A stretch of 64,000 nucleotides of DNA from Linepithema humile (Eukaryota > Arthropoda > Insecta > Hymenoptera > Formicidae). The first letter of the stretch is position 1. The number at the start of each line of letters is the position of its first letter. The notes under the pieces were generated by a model, which made no database searches, was not told the DNA's origin, and was given only the letters and a program-made list of their open reading frames with translations. Shown piece after piece: positions 1 to 12,319 of this stretch. The stretch lies in assembly GCF_040581485.1 (NCBI RefSeq), contig NC_090133.1, forward strand, positions 17,422,001 through 17,486,000, read 5' to 3'. Both the position numbers and the translations under genes were made by a program.

Positions 1-3000
1 GACCCTACTATCGCGTGCAGTCGTAATCGAGAGATCTCGTATTATTATTACGAATGTATCATTCAAGTGATTCTCAGTCGATACAACACTTGCACATTTC
101 TTCGATAAAAATAATTTTGCTTTTTTTTACCTCATTACTCTTGACTCATTAATTTAGACTTCGTTTGACGTACGGTACTTAGTATTTTAAATTCTGACAA
201 AATCCATATTTTACATGAATATTCACGTAAATCAATTAAAAGATCATAAGCGTCACTTGTGTGAAGTGAAAACGGTTCTTTGCTTTACGAAAGACGTATA
301 ATCCGAATGTCTTTGTAACATCGCCGGGAGTCGATTCTAACCGAAAGATGCACCTCTGGGATGCAAATCTTCCTCCCGGAAGGAAGAGGCCTCGTAATTG
401 GGAGATGAACGTGTTACCCTTACCTCGCGAAGATTGATGATCGCGTCCGACGGAGAGCCGGGCGCCCGGTTCATCCTTAAATGATGAAGATTCCTCTCGC
501 TTCTCCAGCAGGCCACCCTCGGATCCGCCGAGAAGAGAGAAAATTATCTGCCCGATCTAACGGCAATTTCGCCACGACGGTGGAACGACGAAGAAATTGC
601 TCTGGCCGAGCGACGTCGCTATCGTATCGTCCACTTCAACGCGATATTTACGCAAAGGCGCGATAGTTCAGTAGCGAGGTATTTTTTTATATTCGCATAA
701 ATGAGAAACATCAATCCGCGCAACAGGTTTGCACTCGTAAAATCTATGTAATTAGACATAGTAATCGTTATATAATGTTTCGCAATCATTTTGTACAAAA
801 TTATTTTTTATCCCGTTAAAGAGAATTTACTTGAAAAATTTCGAATTTATTCTTCAGAAATTTTAAATTTATTTTTTTCACAACTTTCCGGCTGATTATC
901 GATCATCATTAACCATTAATTTCCGCGTAATAAGGGTAATACGTTCCTCTCCCGATTAAGAGATCTCCGAGGAGGAAAAATTTGCATCTATTGGTTTCAC
1001 CGAATTTACTTTCAAAACTTTTAATTCATTTTTTTCGAAATAAATTTCCTGACTCTTACGCCGTTATTATATGTCAACTCCTCGATTAATGTTTCACAAC
1101 TTCAGGAAAAATCGCGCGCACGTCTATGGGCATAATGCAAGCCACGTGAAGAACTGCCGAACCCTAAAAGTTTTACAATATCGACGGGAAACGATCGAGT
1201 ACTGCGCTTAAATGTGCGATGTCGTCGGGATATTTTATTAAACTTCGGTTGTAAAAGCGTAACGCGTGACTCTCACCTTGCACCGCAGCACGAAAACCAC
1301 ATAAAAATCCGTATAGTAAATAGACGTACGAAGCGTCACTGCGTAGTCACGTTCAGGCATGGAATATTAAAACGAGGGCGAATACATTCCAATCGAGCTT
1401 CAAGCTGCCCGAGAAGATTTCGACGGTCTATTGAAACTTTCCGAAGTTTGCGTACTCGCAGTCGTTTTATTACTAACGAGCTCTTCTATCGACAATCTCG
1501 ACGATCTTTAAGATTTTCGTAAATATACAAAATGTCTCGGAACTTTCGCCACAACTTTCGTCTACGGATTCTTCGAAGAATTTCAAGTTGATTTTTTACT
1601 TCAAAAAAATTTGATCAGATGTTATCTTTCTTGCAATGCTTTAAATTCCACATTAAGTTTTGAATATAAAATTTTATTGAATTTAAAGTCTCAAAAGTTG
1701 TCCATAAAACATGATTTACTTACAATCCGGAAGCTTGATTCGTTGAAACTTTTTTATTATTAATCACTTTTACGTCTATATTTTTATCGTAAAAAATCTA
1801 TTTTAAAATTATTATTAAATATATTTAATAATTTCAAGTGGAAAAGATGCTGATCTATTTCGTCGCATTATTTATCAAATACATGTTTAAATAAAAGGGA
1901 AAATCATGAGATATCCTAAGAATAGAAAACGCGAGAAAAAGAAAGGTGTCAAACTGGTAAGGCGATCGCTCCCTGATAGAAATTTCATCAGGATAATGAA
2001 ACGAAAACAAGATTCCGGCCGATTAATCGAATGTCCATGGAATCGACCGGGCTGCAACTCAGTCAGACAGTCCTGTCGTGACTACGGGCGATGAATAAAA
2101 CAGTGCGCGCGCGGAAAGTCGTAGTTGGACGAACTCGTCCGTACCATCTCGTCCTATTTCCCCTCTACTCTTGTTGCCGTTCCGCTGATCATTGAAAGCC
2201 CGGAAGAGCTTTGGTTTTCATGAACGAAGCCCCGCTATCGTGCGCCGAACGAAACTCGCGGCGTGCGAGCGGGGGCGGAAACACCGGGATAAGAACTCGT
2301 ACGCCAAAAGCACCGCCGTCGCCTCGAAAAGCGGTCAGAGATGAGAGGTAAAGTAAAACAAAAGAGAGCTGAATCTACTGGAGGATGAGCGAAAGCGGTC
2401 GCTGCACGCGCGCTCGCTGAATTCATGATCAAACCAGGTTTCCGGGAGAGCTAACGGCTAGATTGCGCACGCGTATGTTGAAATTGTGGGTTTATTTTGA
2501 CCCTCTGATGCACTATTCGATATTTATTTTATCTACGAATTATGCGGAAAGAAATTTGAAATAATATTTCTCTGTCGTGAGGCGCAATTTTGTTCACAAG
2601 TTATCCTAAAATATTCGATAAAGAATTTAAAGTCAGTTGCTTCCCGAAACAAAATTTCGCGAAAAATCGTTTGTTTCAACTTTTGAATATTCTAAGTTAA
2701 GTATTTCTTAATAAAATCGATAAATATTGAAATTTGATTACAATTGTAATTATATATGTATGTGTATGCATTATACACTTAAATAATAAAACGTTTACTA
2801 AAACGAAAATTATTTTCAAAAATCAGGGGTTTACTAGTCGCAATTTTACTATTTCGCGATGCCAAAACGCAAATAAGAGAGATAAAACTCGCTTTGCAAT
2901 GCAACGGTATTATAAATTTAGTAATAACAATTATTCGTGAGATTATAAAGAATATAATAAAATTACAGTGAAAAAAGGTATAACGTGTCGATACTTTTCA

Positions 3001-5900
3001 CTGTGTACAAAAGGTTTTCACAAAATATATCGCATTTACAAAGTCCTTAGAATTTTATATACTGTGCAAAAACCATTTAGTGCAATGCATTTTAGTTATA
3101 TCAACTATAAAAAGTTCCGTATCAATAATTGCAGCTTTTCATTGCGTTAATCAACATATTAAAACCTCGTATTTTCACAATTAATTCATTTACAAAAATA
3201 TTAAACAATTAAATTCACTCATAAAGTTAAATAAAAGATATATTCACATATTGAAATAATATCGAAAAAAAATTTATGTTTTCAAAATTGTGATTATAGA
3301 TCAAATTTTTTGTAATTTATATCTGCATAAAATTTTCTTTTTTACATATTTATTCATATAATTTATATTTTCAAAATTTTATAACAGCGATTCTAAAAAT
3401 AATGTATATATATTTTGCGCAAAAATTGAAATTTTTTACTGTTACAAAATTTTTATTATTTATTTATAAAAATGCAAATTGTAAACAATAACATGATTGT
3501 CAAAGCGCGGTTCTTAGCAATTATACAATAAATAGTAGCAAATGAAAAGGTAGCAAATGATACTGTACTTTGTGTAACGTATATCATGCAAAATATAATG
3601 AATAAATTCACTCACCAATCGTTCCATCCTAGCAGAGTATGCCTTCTAGTTGTATCTGAAAAAATTCAAATATATATAAATTATTATATCATACATGTAC
3701 TTTATATTAATTATTACGTTTTAATGGTTGTACAAATAATTTTTTTATATTTTTACGTATCCAAGTATATAAACTACAACTCTTTGTTTCCATTATCGAT
3801 TATACAGAGCAACTCATAATTCTTGTTATTTTTTTTTCTATTACTTATATAACAATATTATACAGTTTAATAAATAATTGTATTTCTCAGTTAATCTCTC
3901 AAATGGATGGAAATTTCAATTGTAATTCAAAAATGACACAGCTGAAACATAAAGTCATTTATCACAATTATTGATTACTTTAAATAAAGATCTGATTAAA
4001 ATGATAATAGAATGATTCACGAGTTAAATTCAGTACTGACATATATATCGTCTTATGTATATAATATGCGTATTAAGTTCGAATTAGAATCTACTAAGCG
4101 ACTATATAGTTAAGATTATAAAAAAGAATAATTGCTCGATACAATGTTATCTATATCTCTCTAACTAATCTATTATTTATAACTATAATAAATAAAATAT
4201 TAGTTTAATATTGACATCATATCGATACCATCTCGCGTTCAATTGGATACTAAAATTAAAACAATATAAATTATTAACCACATTTCTTTATAAAAATAAA
4301 AGTAAAATAAATAATTTTGGATTACAAATCTTTAATTATTATTTACATTATATTAACTAATAATTTCATATTTGTTGCACACTTGAAGGCAAAGTAGAAA
4401 AAATATTTTACTTTATTAACTTTGAAATATTACATATTTCACGGCAGGAGATTTTATCTTCATTATTATTACATTTCAGAAACATTTATTTACTTTCTAA
4501 CGTCTTTTTACTTTAAATTTCATTAAAAATTTAAAATCTTTTTTTAAACTTTTTTATCTCAGTTCGTGGAACCAAAAACGAAATATTTGCGAACAAGCAG
4601 AATGGAAACGGAAATATTTCGTTTCTGTACAAAGTTGAAGCAAACGTTACGTTTTTTGTTTTCAGTTTGCAAGCCCAACAACGTATCTAGTGAGTTTAAC
4701 TGTGTTCATCCGCGTTATTTGCTCTAAAATACACATCTTGTATGTTTTACGTTTCTTAATAGATTACATTACAAAACAGAAAACATAACGTTTTGTTAGC
4801 ATAACAAATTGTATATTACTCATTTAAATGTTTACATGTCAAATTACACGTAGGTATCGAGCATGCAAATAAACGAAACATTTCACCACGCTTTCTTAAT
4901 AAGAGTGATACGTTAATTCACATGCGAAATATTATACCTCATTCAGTATTACATGTCATAATCTTAAACCATCAGTTTCCAATACTAATTGAGCTATGTG
5001 TAATTATTCACGCGAAAAAACGGGAGGGAAACGGTCGCTCAAAATATGACGATCGATCCGGTTCTCCTTTCGAGATTAATATATCCGAAAGCCGCAGCAA
5101 AGACCCACACGCGCGCGCTAGTGTGTGTCCCAAATAGACGCGTTAAGGCCTTTACACGGTCGCGCCTATACGCTACTCTATCGCTCTATCAAAGTTTCAG
5201 TCGGGCGCGCCTGTATGGCTCCTGTGCGATAAATTAAGAGACGCTAATTACGGTCCATATACATAGACACCTCATCCAACTTAACTTCCGCGTATAACCG
5301 ATACATTCGAAATCTATAACGGGATCTCGATACATCAGCTCGAACCAGAGCTACATAAACACTCCAAGTTTAGATTAGAAAAGCCCATGTAGTTTCTAAA
5401 GCAGCAATATCCTTTACGTAAATAATGGTCAGATTTTCAATGGAAGATTCAGATGAACTTGCCGGAACTCGAGACTAAATACATATTCGCGGAGTATTCC
5501 CGTAATTCTTACCTGTGATGTAATGGACGGGCGTGTGTTTTAAAATTAGCTTACGAATGCCATTGCACATTAGTATTCTTAATATATCAAAATTGCATTT
5601 GCCGGTAGGATCAATTCTTCATCCTTCTACTTGCAAACTCATTAGTTTACACAGCAACACCGCTTTGCCAGACAAGGGGTCAGACAAGATCAATGGGTGG
5701 ATCAAGCCTGGCACATTGATCGAGCATCGCCGTTCCGCGAGTACGAGTATCTAAAAGCTTACACTGCGAGGCGACACTGAAAAAGCGCCCGACGGGACTA
5801 AGATTAAAAGAGCCCAAGTAAATAACGCAAAAAAGCTCTTCACTCGTAAATACGCGCGCGAAGTAGGTAAAGAAGAGTGCCGGTAGTTTACTCTTTCGGC
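1..5900. other. Upstream non-coding DNA
   Basis: No exon with convincing codon structure or recognisable protein was found on either strand. The DNA is mostly AT-rich (especially 2500-4900), with CpG-richer stretches at 300-700, 2000-2450 and 5030-5250. Short open frames at 481-666, 1214-1522 and 1906-2094 resemble nothing recognised and are no longer than chance would allow. One dispersed repeat copy lies at about 3540-3725. Whether this is intergenic DNA or an intron of a gene starting further upstream cannot be decided here. Confidence 0.6.
3540..3725 (-). repeat. Dispersed repeat, copy 1, with micro-exon-like core
   Basis: This stretch resembles 51900-52080 over roughly 180 bases, including the AT-rich flanks. 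Read on the minus strand, its core (3616-3655, 40 nt) is preceded by a T-rich tract ending in CAG and followed by GTGAGT, so it looks like a tiny exon. One frame across the core reads TTRRHTLLGWNDW. It aligns residue for residue with the 13-residue frame of copy 2, CTRWRTQLEYNDW. The core is one base longer than in copy 2, so the two copies cannot both keep the same splice phase. It may be a mobile-element-derived repeat rather than a used exon. Confidence 0.5.
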
Positions 5901-6176
5901 AGTTAAGAGAGAATACAGATGGTTCGGAGTTACACCGTTCCGTCGTAGTGCGGTGCATTAATTCGAGTGGGGTGCGGGCGTGCCGAACGCGAGTCGGCGG
6001 GAGCGAGCGCGGGTAGGCGACGTTCGGTGCGCATTCGTATCCGATGAATGGATGCATCCGAGCGTCGCAACGAGAGTGACACGCTTCTCACGCATGCGAC
6101 AATCGGTACAGGTACATGTTGGAGATGGGCTAAGAGAGACCTGGCGCGCGCTCGCATAGAGCCGTAGTAAGGGTAC

Positions 6177-6209
6177 GGCGGCGGCGGCGGCGGCGACGGC
6201 GGCGGCGGC
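6177..6209. repeat. CGG trinucleotide tract in the leader
   Basis: Runs of CGG interrupted once by a GAC triplet. It lies before the coding start, probably in the 5' untranslated region or proximal promoter, and is expected to be length-variable. Confidence 0.85.
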
Positions 6210-6223
6210 AGAGAGTCGTGAGG

Positions 6224-6319
6224 ATGGACCCGTGCGAAGAGCTGACAGACACAAGGCCGCACGTCGAGGCCGCGGGTTCGATCGCGCGTCGCGCGCCACG
6301 CGGAATTAGGATGCAGTGA
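6224..6319 (+). CDS. Upstream ORF, 31 codons, in the leader
   Basis: An ATG with strong initiation context (A at -3, G at +4) opens 31 codons ending in TGA at 6317-6319, 67 bases before the main ATG and in a different frame. The peptide begins MDPCEELTDT and resembles no family I recognise. If transcription starts upstream of 6224, this uORF would be expected to reduce initiation at the dipeptidase start by a scanning mechanism. Its role depends on where the transcript begins, which is not visible here. Confidence 0.3.
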   Translation: MDPCEELTDTRPHVEAAGSIARRAPRGIRMQ

Positions 6320-6386
6320 TCGCGGGGAGAAGGTGGTGGTGTGGTGAGGTCAGGCGAGAGGTGGTCCGCGAGAGTGGACGACGACG

Positions 6387-6397
6387 ATGCATCACGC

Positions 6398-6439
<42 letters not shown>

Positions 6440-6677
6440 CGGCGGCGGCGCCGGTGCCGGTTACGGCGGTGGGCCGCAGGAACGCGTGCACCAGGCCCCG
6501 CGACCGGCCCAATCCGAAAAGTGTCCCTATGAAACATACCAGGCACAAATCCCGGACTGCTGCGCGGCCGCGGTAGCGGCGCAGGACCCGTATCCACGGC
6601 CGCCCAGCGGCTATGACGGCAGGTGCTACGACGAGTGCCATCGCAGGACACCGTACCAGGAGGAATCCTATACTCAG
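6387..6677 (+). CDS. Membrane dipeptidase (M19 family), coding exon 1: Gly/Tyr/Cys-rich N-terminus
   Basis: This is the first coding exon, residues 1-97. The start is the first ATG after an in-frame TGA at 6345-6347, with A at -3. The protein begins MHHA followed by 17 glycines (residues 5-21), then a Pro/Gln/Tyr-rich segment with several cysteines (EKCPYETYQ, PDCC, GRCYDECHRR) ending in EESYTQ. The exon ends in phase 0 at a strong donor, CAG|GTACGT. There is no signal peptide, so with the membrane segment in exon 3 this part should face the cytoplasm. Low-complexity content gives no function by itself. Assignment to the dipeptidase rests on matching phase and strand with exons 2-4 and on the lack of any nearer acceptor gene. 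Joining to exon 2 is inferred, not shown by transcripts. Minus-strand frames here are shadows of GC richness. Confidence 0.72.
6399..6449 (+). repeat. GGN tract encoding 17 consecutive glycines
   Basis: A mix of GGC and GGT codons encodes residues 5-21 of the dipeptidase. The mixed codons partly break the DNA repeat, which tends to stabilise such tracts against slippage. Length variation between individuals would change the cytoplasmic tail only. Confidence 0.9.
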
Positions 6678-9600
6678 GTACGTGTTCGTACAATCAGATG
6701 CATGCAACTTTTTGTGGTCCTGTGTCAAGGTGAGTTACGGATGGATTCGATATAACGCTTTGCAACCATTGTTTACGTAACTTTCCAAACAGTTCAAGCA
6801 GAATATAATTAGTATATATAAATTGTATTTGTTTAATCTTCATAACATTTGCCAGATAACAAGAATTGATTGTTACATTCGTTTTACCTGGATAGCATTG
6901 AAATAAGAGAATAAAATTCTTAATGTTAACTAACTGATCAAAATTAATTTGTAAAAGTAGCACGGATATCTATAAACTGTAATCTTCACTGCAAATTGCT
7001 TTATTCTTACCACTTTTATTACCGTAGATTCCGCGTTTTTTTCGTATACTATTTCATTTTGTAATAATTTTTCTTTTATTAACTTATTTTCATTTTTCTC
7101 TTTACATTATTTAATAATACAATAATGAAAAAAAAATAGTTAGAGAGCTAATGATATCCGGGTCATACTCGTTTAATTGATTTATATTTTATAATTTGTA
7201 ATTTATCCGATTTGTTTGTTCCTTGCAAATATACAATAATTACAAAGTAATTAGGTAAATGGAAAAAGATGTTTATTAAATGTTACGGAGAAATTTGATC
7301 ATTCAATATAAGCATACCGGACACTATTAATGCAGCCGATTGCACACGAAAGCCGATAGGCCGATGTTCACAACTCGCTATTCAAAACGGCGCTATTGTC
7401 AGTACCGGCGGTTTGAAAGTTCAAGTTATAAGCGCTCCTATCAGCATTTTACTAACAACACAATGTTAACAGCGTTCCGTTAGTGCTTGCTGAACAAATG
7501 CTATGTTAGCGTAATTTTGTTATTCATATACAGACCGACAAGGAAAGACCATTGACATCATAAGCGATGGATATACTCGCGAGCACTTGCATATCGCTAA
7601 CAATAACCTTTATTATTTCAAAAAATGGAAAAAGTGTACATTATACACGTTTATAAAAAAAGCTTGTACAAGTTCTAAATATAATCGCAAATAGCAAAGT
7701 TCTTAACGGGCAATGAATTGCATATTCTAACATTTACTGTACGTTTGACTTTTTTCAAGAACAAATACAATAATGAAAAATATTTTATCGGCTTTATTTG
7801 CTTGCAGATATTACCAATTGCTTTGAAACGTTTTAGATAATATAGAATTTTTTATTAATATTCATTAAAAGTTACAAAAAACAAATAATGTTTTAATAAA
7901 ATAATTCAATCAAATTTAATATTTAAAAGCAACTTTAAAGCATTATATTAACACAGTGGAAATATATTCCATTTTATGGTTTGTATTTTCATATTGATAG
8001 TAACGAAGTATTTTCTCCACTGATAAAAATATTAAAAATATTTATTAAAAATTTATTAAAAATAGAATTCAATTTTGCGTCCAGAGCTGAAATTAATATT
8101 GTATAATTCGTCTTAATGCGATTAATCGTGGTTGTTCGCAACGAGCTTCAGTATTACAGCGTACCACTGCGTACTTCAGGGTCGATTAAATTTGATATCA
8201 CCTCCAGGTGCGAGCATTACACGATAATTATCCAATAGAATCGAACGAGTTCGCTATTTTATAACGAACGCTCGGGTCTAGTATTTATGATTATCGGACA
8301 GCGAGAATTGAATTTGCAGCTTCTAGGGAAATAGGAGCTTAGTTACCGCGGAAAGGGCAGACTTTAAGATTGTTATGATTCAGCGAGTGGAAACGTTCGC
8401 TATCGATAATACGAATCGCGAAAACTTAGCGTGCTTTCGTTGCTTTTCTCATATTAAACGATGGAGACGATAAAAGAATTATTTATGAAAGGTAACTTAT
8501 CGCAATATACCAAGATAGCCAAATGTTAGCGATGCTGGCAGAGTGACAGCAAATTTGATCAAATTGCTAATATTTCGCTTAATATGTACATGCGAAAAAC
8601 AAAGAAAATTGCGGTTGCAACTTTGTCAGAGAAATATAAAACGTGGTTGTTATTAGTGCAAAAATGGAATGCTATTCATGTCAGTAAAACTTTGCTATTA
8701 AAAAGAATAGAAACTAAGAAGTTAAATGAAACAAGATGCCTGGATGTCTTTACCTAATACTCAACAAAGAATATGTACTAAACTTTAAATTGCGGAAAAA
8801 ATATGTCTGCAAATTTTCTACCAACAATTTCCGAACACTCCGTGCGTTCCACACCAGTACGGAAGACAAACAACTGCAATTAGAACTTCCCAAGCGGAAA
8901 GTGAAGCAAAAAAAGAATGCGCCCTCGAAATACCCCGGTATCGAAGTTTAATGCAACGTCGCCGCTAAAAGCGTCGCGTCGCTAATCGCGACGAGCTTAT
9001 TTTTTCCGTCAACTCGGCGTATTTATTAATACGACGCGCGCACACGACGCACGGGAGAAGATGAGCCTCGGAACATCTATCTATTGATAGTCACGTCAGC
9101 GAGACAGATCCGTAATAGCCGTGCAGTCACGAATTTCATCTCCGTTCGCGCAAGTTCGGTTAGGGCCCGACTTCACCGCGGGAATCTTCGAACAGCTATT
9201 ATGGAGGCTTTCGGTATCCGAAAATTGATTCGACCTGGCGCGGCGTACGCTCTTCAAGCCCTACTAGCTTCGCCGTATGTGTATCCGCGAACTATCGATT
9301 TGGCGGAGGCCATACCCGCCGCGAGATCGCATCTCGCACGAAAACGATACTGTCGAGGATATAAATCGGCGCTATTCTCCGAATTAATTGCTGCGCGAAA
9401 TAAAAATGTAGATAAACGCTTACAAAACACAGTATATCGTGATATCAATATTTGGTTTCCTATATTGCGCGTTTTTACCGTCAGCAATTTATCTTCGGTT
9501 GCAATTGAATATCAGTTCAAAAATAATATTGGCAATCGCAGAATAAAGATGTTAACTTGCATCGATCTTTATGAATTTAATTGTTACAAAAAGTCTCCCT

Positions 9601-12010
9601 ATCATAAATAACATCGATATCGTATAATCTCAATACGTAACGGCAGAAATATCAAATATAAATGAGTAGAAAATATCGATACTTGTGATATTTGATATCA
9701 AAAAGTAAAAGTATTGGTATCCTATTAAATTTCAGCATCGCTAGCCGCGGGCAGCATTGCCTGCGGATGCAATTTCGTGGATGCATAACACATATACAAA
9801 GTGATCACGTGCCGATCATCTGTCAATCCCTCTGTTTTCAATGTTTTCTTCTAAGCACCATCACCGCAGATGGCTTTCAAAATGGTCATGTACTCGATCT
9901 AATTTCTCTACCGCATTATACTTTTTCTTGATAAAAGGACTATATAAAATTAGATAACAAAAGTAATTTTAAAACTTTATAAAATAATGCAGCTCGATTA
10001 GAACTTGTTTTCAAAATAACAGAAAAAACTTGTTTACTAATTACATAATATTTATCTTATTTATCACAAGTAATAACACTTTTTCTAATCAATTTTTCTT
10101 AACAAATAAATTTTAGGAAAAAATTACGTTAGATGATTTTACAAACTTGATTGACTCAAAAGGAAACAGCATATCTTCAGAAATCGACAAACATGTCGTC
10201 CGAAGAGTTTTTTCGCGCTCGCGAAATCGCAAGGAGCAAGGTGCCAAACTTTACTTTTACAGTTTTCTATCGTTGAGTATCGGTACCTATATGGCGATGA
10301 TGGCGTTACCGAGCGAATTTTAGAATTCCCGTACCGCGTGTACTACACATGCTTTCGGCTTGAAAGGCCGAACATACGTTCCGGTTATTTTAACGATATC
10401 GATACTTTACTGTTATGGTAGCAGTATCGGGGCGGTATAAAGATAGCGGCGATAGAGCGCTGTGCGATTCGCGGTGGCGGTCATTGCGCTGCTGTCCATA
10501 TCGAACGATGATGCGATACATACCACGGAATATGGTAACTCGTAAGCCATCGAGTACTCCGCGCGCAATCGCAACAACTGCAAATGCACCAACAAGAGAA
10601 TGAACAAGAGATAAACACAACAAATACAAAATTCTTTTTCGTACTTTTTCACAATTTTTAAGTCTTCGTGTGTAACTGTTTGTCGAAATAGAATAATAAC
10701 ATGATTTGTTTTTAAAATAAATATTTGTAACACATTTATGACACGTTCAATATTTGGGCAATATGCGAAAATCTATTTCGAGAAATATTATATTTCTACA
10801 TAAAATGTTTCTTGTTATATAATAGCTCAATATTGCAAATCGATATAATCCATAGCATTGTTAACAGTACATGTCTTCCGACTTGTTACGTAAATAAGGA
10901 AACTGTAACTGAATTGAAGTGGGTAATTTTGTATTATGGTGAAAAGATTTCATCCGCAGACGCGAGTGGCACGTTATTCATTCTCTTACGCAATTGCAAT
11001 TCCCACGGCAACGCATTCCATCTTTGTGCTGTATTAAGACGATTCTTTTTAAACTGTAAATATTTGCCGTACATCTAGAATATTAAATTTCTTCATATTC
11101 CGAGAGATTCTTGGCATGTCTGGTTGGCGTACGATATCAATTTAGAAAGGCAGATTAATCAGCCAAATTGCTTCCGACAGATACATAATACAGCAAAAAC
11201 GTAGAGAGTTTATGTTGCAATTAGATAATCTATTTTATTTATTCTTTTCATTATTCCATTTAAATTATTTTTAAAAATGGTTAATATTACAACTATGTAA
11301 TTACTTATTTTTTATTAATATCTATCTTAAATAACATTGATAATAAATCGTATCAGTTGGTGTTTATTGCAGCCCAATTTCATTTTCAGGAATCTTTCTC
11401 AATAATCTTTTATGCAGAATATTATTTTCGAATTATTTTCAATCAATATTTTCTGTACATGTATCCAATTAAAGTTATTATTAAATGTAAAAGGTATACA
11501 ACACTTGTATTAACCGATGAATAAATGAAACAATATTGCAATCAACAAACATAGAAATATATCCCATTGTGTTCTCATTGTTTATAAATGTAATAAATGT
11601 ATTTGTATGATTTAAAAAGTAACTCTCTAAACGCGAAATTATGTGTGCAAAAAAATTTGTTATTTAAAAATAAATTCATCCAAAAGTTTCTTTAAATTTA
11701 AAATTGAGATTTTACAGAAATCTATATTGGAGTACAACAAGATATTTATGCTTCCTGCTAACTAGGCAAATATAGCTTATACTAGTAAATTTCTGAAATA
11801 CAATTGATTTATGCTACATTTACCAAACCGCATGTTTAATGTAAAAAACTGATACGCTTTTGGAAAAGTTATTTTTAGAAATTTACTCATTCTATGTTTG
11901 AAAAAATCACGATTCTGTCGACTGCACTATCGATTATCGAATACCCCAGCCAAACAACAGAGACCAAAATATAAAGTGATTTGATGCAAGTAATCCGTTT
12001 TCTCTTTCAG
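6678..12010 (+). other. Intron 1 of the dipeptidase gene (about 5.3 kb)
   Basis: Begins GTACGT after exon 1 and ends with a pyrimidine-rich tract and TTTCAG before exon 2. It is mostly AT-rich with CpG-richer islands around 8940-9500 and 10180-10610. A 175-codon open frame at 9084-9611 and small frames at 10390-10733 resemble nothing I recognise and lack supporting splice or start signals. No RNA gene or mobile element was identified. Confidence 0.7.
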
Positions 12011-12319
12011 GACGTATCCTCGACATTCCATCGGCCTCAGTCTAGACTGGGCTATGAGGAACGTCCTCAGTCCCGGGTGGGATACGCCTCGGATTCCAGG
12101 TGCGCCAGCGGGCTCGGATATGACGACACCGGTGGGGGTTACCTGGATCAGAGTGACCCGAGGATGTATTGCACCGGCGGCTATTGCATGGGGGACACGA
12201 TGATGGCGACGAGCAGAGGTGTGTGCGGCGAGGAGGTCGAACTCGATATGCGGAGGCACATTCAGGCTTGCGCCTGTACATGCAACCACATGGGCTACGG
12301 GAATTACATGGACTATCAG
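12011..12319 (+). CDS. Membrane dipeptidase (M19 family), coding exon 2: Cys/Tyr-rich cytoplasmic segment
   Basis: Residues 98-200, exactly 103 codons, phase 0 at both ends. The acceptor is a strong pyrimidine tract plus TTTCAG and the donor is CAG|GTGAGT. The segment opens with a short internal duplication, RPQSRLGY (105-112) and RPQSRVGY (115-122). Gly/Tyr/Met-rich sequence follows, with paired cysteines (YCTGGYC), and it closes with alternating cysteines C184, C186 and C188 before GYGNYMDYQ. No enzyme domain is present; together with exon 1 it forms an approximately 240-residue N-terminal extension absent from vertebrate renal dipeptidases. The Cys cluster could be a lipidation or metal-binding site, which is inference only. 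Good codon continuity and canonical splice sites make this a real exon. Its joining to exon 3, across 42.7 kb, is inferred from phase and strand. Confidence 0.72.

Larger units (their letters stand above)
5900..6386 (+). promoter_or_regulatory. GC/CpG-rich promoter and 5' leader region of the dipeptidase gene
   Basis: Base composition changes sharply from AT-rich to strongly CpG-rich about 500 bases before the start codon, as expected around a promoter and 5' untranslated leader. It contains a CGG tract (6177-6209) and an upstream ORF (6224-6319). No clear TATA box was identified and the transcription start cannot be placed from sequence alone. Long open frames on the minus strand here are by-products of high GC. 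Confidence 0.5.

Noticed and set aside
458..469. 12-base palindrome CCGGGCGCCCGG
   Set aside because: Too short to support an element or a named binding site.
6130..6728. Long minus-strand open frames (up to 187 codons) opposite exon 1
   Set aside because: They are Arg/His/Ala-rich antisense readings of the GGN tract and GC-rich leader; high GC removes stops. The + strand exon explains the region.
9084..9611. 175-codon + strand open frame in intron 1
   Set aside because: No recognisable domain, no splice or promoter context; the first half is in a CpG-rich patch where stops are rare. Kept only as a note in the intron entry.
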